Shown: positions 1 to 9,699 of the stretch, piece by piece | Position numbering within the stretch: the stretch's first letter is position 1 | How the letters are laid out: each line of letters begins with the position of its first letter | Source of the DNA: Saxidomus purpurata | Taxonomy: Eukaryota > Mollusca > Bivalvia > Venerida > Veneridae | Assembly: GCA_022818135.1 (NCBI GenBank) | Contig: JAFMSR010000015.1 | Coordinates: 24,945,627 to 25,009,626 of the forward strand | DNA: 64,000 bases | Direction of reading: 5' to 3' | The notes under the pieces: model-generated | What the model was told of the DNA's origin: nothing | Database searches by the model: none | The model's input: the letters and a program-made list of their open reading frames with translations, nothing else | Position numbers and translations under genes: made by a program

Positions 1-1318
1 GTTACAAAAACTATTTTTCGAGGAAATAAGACTTGTTTTAATGACAGTACTTCATCAAACATCAATACTCTATACATTGCATACGACAAAAAATATTAAT
101 TAAAATAATATAAAATAATATAGTTCAATTATAATATATTTAAAGATATGCAAGATAAGGCGGTAAGATTAATAAAGATCAGTGAATCTTACATAATTCG
201 TCGGCTTTCTATATTTTTATATATAGCAAGATTTCCAAGCGACTATGAGTTTGTTTATGCGTTTTCGATGGATTTATTCAGAACAGTTATTCAGCAAAAT
301 AAACCGAACCAGAAAACCATTCAATAATGCATAGCGAAATATTATGCCGTGAATTTCAGTAAGGATACAGAGCTTTGGGAAACTGATTTTGAAATTGAGC
401 TCTTTGAATGGAATTATTCAGAATTTAGATAAATCCGTTCGAATAGTCGAAAAGACAGCTCTGGCTTTTTTCCAGGACATCCTGATTCAATTTAATTTAA
501 TAAAAGAGAAAACTATTCACTGTCAACATAGTTTAATAAAATCAAAGCTGTTCACTTTTAAAATAATTCAATCAAACGGAGATGTTCACGTTCAATTTAA
601 TTCAATAAAAGCAGAGATATTCTAAAATTATCCGAAAAGGGCGACATGCTTAAATTAATTTAGGAAGAACTTTTCCCTACGACGGAACAAATCAAATTCA
701 GTTGATTTTTATGACAAAAATGACAGCACAGAATATATATTAAACGCGAGATTATTCAGCGCCATACTTTAAGCAAATTGTTTCCAGGAAGAACATAATG
801 GTTTTCCCCAGGGTCATATATAAACATCAACTTTGACGGTATTACGACAGTCTCGAAGTAAATTACATTAAACGGAATATTGGCAGATCCTTTCGGCTGT
901 GATGACATTTTTACAAAAGGAGTTTTCTTAGATGATGCATATTGAACAATTCAGATATAATGTAAGTTACAAATTGCCTCTGTGTATCATGAACAACTTC
1001 TGCAGCTCAAGTGAATAATTCTGATTCCTGAAGAAATAAATCCAGAAAAGTAGGTTGGCGTGATATGATAGATTCATATTTTATTCAAGGACCAGATTTA
1101 TGCCAACCCATTATCACAGACTTTTGACAGACTCATATGTTTTGTAATAAATGATGCTTGTTCGTCTTAAGCTGACTCAGCGTCAGGATTTTATATTTTA
1201 TTTCTTTAAGAGAAGTTTATGTTAAGATCTCAAAAAATTATATTAGGCATTACCGCCGATGCTTTTTGATATATGACGGAAATGAATTCTTAGTTTTAAT
1301 TAAGAAATAGTAAATGCC
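1..1318. other. AT-rich DNA without recognisable gene
   Basis: I see no convincing coding region. One open stretch (389-625, plus) starts at TTG and has no recognisable motif. A loosely repeated phrase (TTCAATTTAAT then AATAAAAG) occurs near 487 and 592, suggesting minor local duplication. Confidence 0.5.
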
Positions 1319-1323
1319 TCCAT

Positions 1324-1641
1324 GTATTTTATCGTTGAATATTGGGTGCGTAGTAATTAAATCATGAGTGCATAGCACTTTAATTTTTCGCATCCAAATG
1401 ACTGGCTGTATTTTATTCAACGATAAAATATAAGGAACAATTTATTATTTCGATTCTAACACGTAATTTTCTATGGAAACAATCCCGAACTTTATTTAGC
1501 GCGTAGTAGTATATCATTGTAACCTTAAAACGCGAGGTACGATTGGACGCGCTTGTTTAGATACGTCACGTCGTTACGTCATTTAAGGTACGTCGTCCTT
1601 GGAAAAACGTGCTGTATTTTATCGTAAAATAAAATACAGGC
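1324..1641. repeat. Inverted-repeat (hairpin) sequence, MITE-like
   Basis: The left arm at 1324-1350 (GTATTTTATCGTTGAAT) is matched in reverse complement at 1415-1432 (ATTCAACGATAAAATA). The same arm theme returns as a perfect small palindrome at 1611-1640 (CTGTATTTTATCGTAAAATA and onwards). This resembles a short non-autonomous DNA element or nested remnants. No target duplication is clear. Confidence 0.4.
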
Positions 1642-1698
1642 TTTTACTTATATGATTATATAGGAAAAGCAGCCGCTTGTGTTAGAATCTAGAATAAT

Positions 1699-2375
1699 AT
1701 ATAAATAACAATTGTTTCATTACAAGATGATTTAGGAATACATCAGTTATTCAAGGGTTTAACAGTTTTAAACGACAAGCATTTTAATATAAGTAAAAGT
1801 AGCACAGCCTGAAAATATCGGAGAGGTAATCAGCACTTTCATAGGAAAACTTCTAATGGACATCGACTACACGGCAATTGTGCAACATATGACTTTTGTG
1901 TAACATACGTACTGGACCACGTATGTTTAACACATGCTACTAACACATGTTGCACATATGTTAACATACGTGCAACATATGTAAACATGTGTGTAACATA
2001 TGTTTAACATGTGTTAGTAACATATGTAAAACATATTATCAATAACACATGTTAAACACATGTTACACGCTCGTTAACATGTGTAACATGTGTTTAACAT
2101 GTGTTTTATAATGTTTAATCACTAACACATGTTAAACATATGTTACACACAGTTTACAATGTTAGTATGTTAACATATGTGCAACATGTGTTTAAAATAT
2201 GTGTCAGTAGTAAATCATTAATTGCGATGTAAAATCATATGGCGTGATACCTCTCCGATATTCAGGCTGTGCTACTTTTACTTATATTAAAATGCTTGTC
2301 GTTTAAAACTGTTAAACCCTTGAATAACTGATGTATTCCTAAATCATCTTGTAATGAAACAATTGTTATTTATAT
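1699..2375. mobile_element. Foldback element with ~130-bp terminal inverted repeats
   Basis: Arms at 1699-1828 and 2248-2375 are reverse complements over about 128 bp. The only differences I see are a 2-bp indel (GAAAATATCGG against GAATATCGG) and a few end bases. The arms run from ATATAAATAACAATTG to ATCGGAGAGGTA. The 420-bp interior is almost entirely near-palindromic ACATGTGT/AACATATGTT words and has no ORF. The near-identity of the arms suggests a recent insertion or recent gene conversion between arms. The class is unknown. Confidence 0.75.
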
Positions 2376-2530
2376 GTTAAACACATGTTACACACATGTT
2401 AACATACGTGCAACATGTGTTTAACATGTGTAAGTAACATATGTAAAACATGCGTGGTCCGAAACATATGTTTTGCGACCCATGTTTAACATATGGTTAA
2501 CATATGTCAAATATATGTTGCACATTTGCC
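1880..2530. repeat. Array of near-palindromic ACATATGT/ACATGTGT words
   Basis: Dozens of words such as AACATATGTT, AACACATGTT and ACATGTGTTTAACATG follow one another on both sides of the right arm of the foldback element: 1880-2215 inside it and 2376-2525 beyond it. Each word is close to its own reverse complement, so the array can form many alternative hairpins. Spacing is irregular, unlike a simple microsatellite. Confidence 0.7.
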
Positions 2531-2540
2531 TGTGTAATTT

Positions 2541-3264
2541 AATGCTAAGAAGTAAATATAAAATATACAATTTAACGAATTGCCTGTGGAATTTTGTGTG
2601 TGATTTTTTCAGTTGATATGAATCAAAATCATAATACTAAAGGCAATAATTTATAAAAGTTATTCAAATGATGCTTTTTGGAGGATCAATTTGGTATTGT
2701 TCGTGGAGCTCAGTATTCTTGAGTATAGTTCATTGACTACCAAACGGCATATGATGACGTACTCGTTATGCAGGTAAGTAAATACCCTGATGCAGACATT
2801 TCATTCACAAAGAAATCAACTACTTTCATCCCCAGACTGTTTATTGGCGGTACCTTGAAGAAATATTAAGTTTGGGGAATAATACAGACCTTTGGTATAC
2901 AATGTAAAAGGTTACAGACCTTTGGTATAAAATGTTAAAAGTTTACTAGTATATAACATGACGTGTAATAGAACAGAAATAAATCAGAGATTTTCGAAAG
3001 TAAGTAGTTTTGGAAATGTTCAGAAACCATAAATGACCTCGAGGCACTGTGACATTTATCAAACCAATATAACTTGAAGTGACTCTCTAGAGATAGACAC
3101 CCTTTCCAGCATTTTCTTCTGTTCAGTGGTGCTATGTATGAAATAAAGGCATCAATTGTTTTCATTGCATGTTCAGAGAGATGTTGCATATAAAATCTTC
3201 CGCTGATCGAAATTGCCGAAGCACGTCATACATGGAGCTTGTCAAAGCCTTCTTACTTCCTCTC
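2541..3264. other. Intergenic, one 30-bp tandem pair
   Basis: The only structure I see is a 30-bp direct pair at 2884-2943 (ACAGACCTTTGGTAT and following). A minus-strand open frame (2935-3189, 84 aa, contains WFDKCHSASRSFMVSEHF) has no recognisable domain and is not called as a gene. Confidence 0.4.
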
Positions 3265-3700
3265 AAATACGGCTACAAGCATAAGTACATCACAAATATG
3301 CGAAACATTAACATACAACTATAGTAGAGTTCTTGTATTAGATATTTGCACAGTAAAATCCATCAATTTCAATTTTCTGTCACAACGAACACAATAATTG
3401 TCTTATTTGACGAGCCAGAGAACCGCAATCGCTCCATCATTGAGGGTCTAACTTTGTTATTATCTAATCTGTTTTAGATATAATCATTTCTTGAAGTAGA
3501 CAGTTGATAAAACTAAGTTTTATGGTCTTGTGGCTTTGTTATTGACCAAAACTTACAAGTACATATACAAATTGAAAAAAGGTATTCAATTGTGGAAATG
3601 AAGCATATTATCTCCCTTCGTTTCATTTTAAAAAAGCTTTGTTGAAATTAAGATCAAAGTATTAAGAATTATTTAAGTAAATTTGATGCTGTATGTTCTT

Positions 3701-3800
3701 GCTTCATGTGAATGAGTAGTTTTGTGCTTCATGTGAATGAGTAGTTTTGTGCTTCATGTGAATGAGTAGTTTTGTGCTTCATGTGAATGAGTAGTTTTGT
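3701..3800. repeat. 25-bp minisatellite, 4 copies
   Basis: Four perfect copies of the 25-bp unit GCTTCATGTGAATGAGTAGT plus TTTGT begin at 3701, 3726, 3751 and 3776. The perfect copy match implies recent expansion. Confidence 0.95.
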
Positions 3801-5160
3801 GTATATAACCGATTTAATCTTTGACACAAGACATGAATCTTAGACAAAGGACAAACTAATTTCTTTGATAGCGGTTACAATAATCATACGAAATTTCGTT
3901 AACATTCAAGTCCTCACCAGGCCGGAGAGCTTACCAACAAATCCTACATCGGTTAAACTCGATTATGTCGGGGAAAGAACGGGTAAATAAAATGCAAAAC
4001 TATGTTTTCTGCTGTACACGAGCTCTGCGATCCACGATATCTTCAATCTTTAATATTTCTCTTAGGTTTATTTCGATGGAAACCAATCAATGTAAGTTTT
4101 AATGGCCACCGACCGATCGTTTTTCTTTTGCGTTCTTTGATTCATTACCGTAAAGAGAGATTTTTTTTCCATATCATTTGTACTTTAACATAGAACTTTC
4201 CTCAGCGTTTAAAGCTTTACACAAATAAATAAAAGAATGAAAGTTGACACATTTTATCAACTCATTTCATACTTCAAGGTGGTATAAACTAAAATGTTGT
4301 TGATTTATTTAAATTACACAGTCGTCGTACCTGTCCAGATATGTGCCCAATGTGCCCAATGTCTTGTTTTCACTTTTTCGAAATAAATTTTTCAAACTTA
4401 AGCAAATTAAATTTGAGCAGATATGGATCATATTATACTACAAAATGGATTTAAATACAACGTATTTTAAAACCGGTTTTGAGCAAATAGGTTGTTACTT
4501 ATTATTGATACCATCTTTACAGCATCGCAGTCGTAGAAAATAAACATTATTGAGTCATACTACGTGTTTTACCATGTATATGTGTTATTTGTGCCTGTAA
4601 AAATGAAAATGGAAAACAAGCAGCATATTTAGCATGTACATTCTTTTTAAGTGACAATGGCGCTAACCACTGAGTAAAAGAGGCATTTCCGACTTTTGAT
4701 ATAAAGTCAATGTATATACACAGTACAACTTTCTTCTAGATGTGTTTATTTTCCTATCTAATCATGTTTATTATATGTTGCTAGTTTCCTCAATGTTTTT
4801 AGAAGATCCCTTAAACATATTACCCGCAATTGTCGACTATAAGACTCACCTTTGCTGCGTTTAACTCTATAAACTACTTTCAGCACAGGACTAAAAAGTG
4901 TTGGTAGGTAACTAGAGTGAAGGTATATCTACGAAACCTGTCACGACAGCCCACAAATGGATGAATTTTTTGAAAGCGTATATTTTTCTGTTAATCTCTC
5001 TCCAATGTAAACTTATTATTAAGCAAATATGTCAGCATAAATACAACCGTTACTGTGTCAAGATAATCATTATTCTTGCAGAGTACACACATTAAGCATC
5101 AACCAGGCACAAAGTGTTGGAAATTGCATGAAATAGTTACACTAGTAACTATTTTTTTTT

Positions 5161-5366
5161 GTCAAACTTCTATCATAGATACTAGTTTCGATTTAGGTAT
5201 GTTTAAACTCAAAATATTTAATACAAACTTTTTAGTTAGACTTCTACAATTGTCAATTTGTTTTTTGTCAAACTTCTATCATAGATACTAGTTTCGATTC
5301 AGGTATGCATAAACTCAAAATATTTAATAAAAACTTTTTAGTTAGACTTCTACAATGGTCAATTTG
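5161..5366. repeat. 106-bp tandem duplication
   Basis: The sequence starting GTCAAACTTCTATCATAGAT at 5161 repeats at 5267. The copies differ at a handful of positions (for example GATTTAGG against GATTCAGG). No ORF depends on it. Confidence 0.9.
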
Positions 5367-7580
5367 GTATAGTTATACGAAAGATGATAAAAAGATACGT
5401 AGACTTTCGTCATAAATTTTTACTGCCTCTCAATTTCTTCTGTATTTATACAACACAAAGATTATTATATCCTGAATACATGTACGAAATGTAAAGTTGA
5501 TATAAAAGTCGGTGTTAAAGTTATGCATTATTGGAAATATACCTCTCCGCTACCCCGGAACAGTACCATGACGATCGTTACGTCGTTATGTGAAAAAGAC
5601 GAAACGTTTTTGATTTTTCAAAATAGCTATCATTCAATTCCACACACTTCCGGTGTCGCTGTACCCATTGATCAAATACTGACCTTCGTCTACGTCGTAT
5701 TTTATCATCCCTCGTGTATTAGTAAAACTGTTGTAAAATAAACTTATTTAAAAAGGGACATTTTTCCTACTTAAAAACGTAAATTTTAGTTGCATGTATT
5801 TGATTCTGAGAACCGTACGAGAAAATGAAAAAGACAGAGATGCTATTGATCAATATATCATCGGAATAGTTTTAACCTCATGAATAGGAACAAGCAAGCT
5901 CTGCAATTTTACGAACAAAATATTTTTAAAAATCTGTAACCTCCCGCTTAAGTATTATCTCATTAAACAAGTTCTGAGCTGAGTACAATATGAAAAACAA
6001 TACATACAATATACATAAAACTTAAGAAGTTAACCTAATAGTATTTTTATTAAACGCAATAATTAATCGTTAATTACAGTAAAAATTTTGATTAAAGAAA
6101 TATTTGCAAAGAAAACTTTCCGCCTATATGTTACCCTCTCAGTGTCATTGAATATCGACTCTGTAAAACATTTCATATACCTATCTGGCCTTTTTGACAG
6201 TCACACGGCCTGTATAGAGTGAAGAAGTCAACATTTAATAACATTTGTATATCCAGTTTATAACTTCGGAACAAATCATAATTAAATCGTACAAAATGCA
6301 ATACTAAATTCACTCCGAGGCGTTATTGTATCTGAATATCGCAATGGTGACTGTGAGATTTAAAGAAGTGAGAAAACAACTTGCTCCTATGTATATAATA
6401 CAAAATTGTATCGTTGTGAATGTTAAGAGACACACCATAGTATATCTAGAGAAAATGTGCAAGTAACTTAACGTATATTGAGTAACGGGTTAAGTAAAGC
6501 CCAAATAACAGACGTAGGATAAGTTTGACACCCGCTGGGAAACCGTATTAAGTTACGAAAATCTACTCATAAACCATACGTTACCAAGTAACTGTGAAAG
6601 CTAAAGTCTTAGGTATTGTAAGCGTTGTACATGGATATTAAGGCATTCTAGTACTTCATCTGCTACAATGCACTGATGAAATGTCTGCCATTACCACAAT
6701 TATCCAATCTATAACTACAGCATCATTTCTTTCATTAAACAAATCTATGTTTACTCAGCAAGACGCAAGTAAACACAATCACAAAGCGCTTGCCTCTTTG
6801 ACTTATTCGATATTTCTTGTCTATCATTTTTACTTTCCATCTGACTCCATGTTGTGATATACTTAAATAAAAACAACTGATTATTGCTGCGACGCAGTGT
6901 GGTACAACAATACCACTGGCAAAACAATTTGATTGTATTTCCCAGATGTAAATAAATAATAATCCATAAACAAGTAAATGATTAGAAAGCTGCGTGAGTC
7001 TTTTCTGACACAGTGACTGCTTCAAAAAGCAAGGAGAGAATTAGCAAAGATATGTATTAAACTGTTATTATGTGAGTTTCGAGTTTAACAGATAGAATAA
7101 CAAAGTCTTAAAGTCCATATACTGAAACCATTTGTAATGTATTCTAAAATGCACCAAAAAGTTATACAGCATGTTGATTTGTTCATAGTGTTATTTCTAA
7201 GTTTCTGTTTATGTCTAAGTCCGACTTAATCGATTCTACGGACAGTTAAGGCGACACCTTGGCGTAGAACACTCGTCGGTAATGAAGCGAGTGATTCAAT
7301 AGATACTACACAGAGACGGTATAATTTTCTCTTATTGGCGCCGCCGATGACGGCGGTGGCCTATTATGGAATACTTTTTCCGGAAGTACATGCTAGGAGC
7401 GGTTATTAGAATGCGAAGAAAAATGGTTTTAACTGTATGCCAAAATAATACGCAATAGACATTAAAATATTGATTATACACATTTCCTTCATTAAAACGT
7501 AATTGTTTAATTGTAATGTTCCTTTTCATATCTTTTTTAGAAAAAATACGAAAACGTAAAACAACTTCTCCCTTATCGGT

Positions 7581-8836
7581 TTTGCAAAAGGAAGTGTCTA
7601 GAGAACCGGAACCGGTTCCCTAGACAGCGACCTTAGCGAACCGGAATTAATATTCGGACGAATTATTTGGCGTGTTGTTATCGGCACGTTTATTGAACAG
7701 CTATATAAACAATGCATATGTTGATTATTATTGTTATCATTAAATATGTAATTCGGAAGAGGAATTTTAGAGATCCTTCCTAAAATTATGACATGAAAGA
7801 CTTAACGCAGTATTAGTATTAGAGATAACAGAATGACGAAGGAGAGCGTTTAGTTATAACATAATGAATAGCATTGAAACAGAAAGCACAATTTTTCTGT
7901 AAATGTTTTTGATTTTATGTCAATATGCTAGAGAGAAATAATTTAACCTAAATATACATAAGCATTTGCTTTCGTTTTCATTATGTCACATCCAGGCTAC
8001 ACCACGAGGGCTCTGATCATGGCCCGTGGACCCTATTAAGAGTCAGTTTAGCCCTGAAAAGGACTGTTTTCAGAGCCTCTGGTTCAGGAAGGCAGACTGA
8101 TGCTGTCGGTGAACTTAAAGTCAACATCTCTTCTAAACACACCATCACGTCTGTCTATAACGTCATTGTTCTTAACTCTGGACCATGTGACCATATTTTG
8201 TCAAGTGGGAGTTTCAACAAGGTCTTGTTAAGACGTCTGCATAACTTGTATCGACGTTGATGACAATGGAAGAGGCTCTCAAATACGACGTGCTGAACAC
8301 CACAGCTGCGGAATTCTTTCTTATATCAAGTAGGGCATGGAGTAACTGATGATTGTTAAATTTTTCTATATCATTTTACCTATCTGTATGAAGACTGTAT
8401 GAAGACTATGTCAAACTTCGCCAGCTTCCACCTGCGTAACTTCTGCAACAACCCGACGACTTTTAATCCTCCTGTCCCATGTGCTTCACCGCGAAATGGT
8501 AGATCATTGTATAGACTACCATTTCGCCAGCGTACACATAGACATCATATTAAAACCGGAAGTGCGGAAGGCGAAGGAGATCAATTCGACAATCGACACT
8601 TGAAAACTAATGCAAATAAACTGATAATCCCACATTTTTCTTGTTTAAATGGAAGTTTTCACTTTTATAATTATTAAATAATCTATTTTCTTATCACAAT
8701 TACCTGTAATATATGCAGGAAAACAATTCCGGTTCGCTAGTGTATAGACGGATATAGGCTAGAGAACTGATTCCGGTTCGCTAAGGTCGCTGTCTAGGGA
8801 ACCGGTTCCGGTTCTCAGACACTGCCTTTGCAAAAT
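7581..8836. mobile_element. Non-autonomous DNA element with ~65-bp terminal inverted repeats
   Basis: The left end (7581-7650, TTTGCAAAAGGAAGTGTCTA onwards) is the reverse complement of the right end (8763-8836). Each arm carries the internal palindrome GGAACCGGTTCC and the phrase GACAGCGACCTTAGCGAACC. The 1.26-kb interior has a second hairpin (CGAAATGGTA at 8494 with TACCATTTCG near 8516) and no transposase-like ORF. The 92-aa open frame at 8399-8677 has no motif I recognise. I cannot name a superfamily from the ends. Confidence 0.7.
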
Positions 8837-8876
8837 TATAATATGAGCTTATTTTTTACCACGTGCTTTAAAGTCA

Positions 8877-8946
8877 GTCTCCGTGGTGTAGTGGGTAAGC
8901 TGATGACCGTCTAATACGCGTGGAGTTCGAATCCCGATCAAACCCA
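8877..8946 (+). repeat. Degenerate tRNA-Val-like sequence (SINE head or tRNA pseudogene)
   Basis: The segment begins GTCTCCGTGGTGTAGTGGGT, close to the 5' half of a metazoan tRNA-Val, and has an A-box-like TAGTGGGTAAGC and a B-box-like GAGTTCGAATCCC. The acceptor ends do not pair well, the T stem is broken and the anticodon loop reads CTAATAC. A functional tRNA is unlikely. It sits about 40 bp outside the right end of the preceding inverted-repeat element. Confidence 0.55.
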
Positions 8947-9239
8947 ATTTTTTAAAATAATTTTTCTGCTTTAAAACCACCATGATTTTAAATGTTTTCT
9001 GCAAATATTCATAAATTTTATTCAAATCAAACTAATAATGATTGCTTATAAAAAGCTAATTTTAGCTATATAACGCCACACATGTACAAAACTATTTTCG
9101 GCGCCCTTTGATGCTTTGCATCAATGGTATTCTTATTTCTATATTTAGAATGCCGTTATCAAGCGTCGGTCATTAGGTGGTAAAGATACTGGTCGTCAAA
9201 GCAAATCACGATTTTCTTAATTCTATATGTGAAATGACG

Positions 9240-9420
9240 TTTTGCTATATTTTTCATTTATGAAATAACATCCGTTCCAGCGGTGTTAGTCGTTTAATAG
9301 ACAATGATTTGGAGTAGTGATACGCAGTAATTAGCCACGAAGTCCGAATGCCTGAGTGGTTTATAACTGCGTATCACTACTCCAAATCATTGTTTATTAA
9401 ACGACTTAAGCTGATATAAA
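9240..9420. mobile_element. Hairpin MITE, copy A
   Basis: Arms GTCGTTTAATAGACAATGAT... (9290 onwards) and ...ATCATTGTTTATTAAACGAC (ending about 9404) are inverted repeats that enclose a short loop with GCCTGAGTGGTTTATAACTG. The flanking phrase CCGTTCCAGCGGTGTT at about 9271 recurs in inverse orientation at the second copy (17500-17760), so both belong to one family. Confidence 0.65.
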
Positions 9421-9699
9421 TGACACATTTAAATTTCATTAGAAATGTCCAGGCAAGAGGGAGCGGGCAAAAAACTATGCTAAAACACTTGGCCTTAAAA
9501 TCTGACTTTGACATCCTTGTAGCAATGATCAACTTCTGCATATCGCCTTCTGAACATATGCTTGATTCTAATTTCATAAAAGTCCTTAACGCGTTTGCAA
9601 TATAGACAGTGGATATAAAACCAAATACGAGATTTACCTTGTCCTTGATTCGGTCAAATGCAAATTCCGTCCATTGTATTGCAAGGGAGTTTTCGACAA
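9377..9699 (-). pseudogene. Exon-like open frame, unknown family, copy 1
   Basis: I do not recognise this protein. Reading the minus strand from 9699, directly after an AG (CTTTAG), the frame is open to a stop at 9377. It contains IQWTEFAFDRIKDK and, later, KAKCFSIVFCPLPLAWTFLM. A possible splice donor (AAG then GTAAATC) lies at 9638/9637, so the true exon could be only 62 nt. The piece matches copies at 14598-14812 and 25578-25838 in position and partly in residues: IQWT, an F-x-x-K-C-F-S stretch and a final hydrophobic-K strand. The matching frame in copy 2 hits a stop here, so this copy may be dead. It may encode a secreted beta-rich domain, but that is a guess. Confidence 0.3.

Noticed and set aside
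389..625. 78-residue plus-strand frame
   Set aside because: It starts at TTG, has no domain, and contains a local sequence echo.
2935..3189. 84-aa minus-strand frame
   Set aside because: It has an ATG but no domain, splice context or conserved copy. Kept only as a note in the intergenic entry.
6735..7025. 96-residue minus-strand frame
   Set aside because: It lies in a duplicated block (with 13230-13745) where the frame is not conserved.
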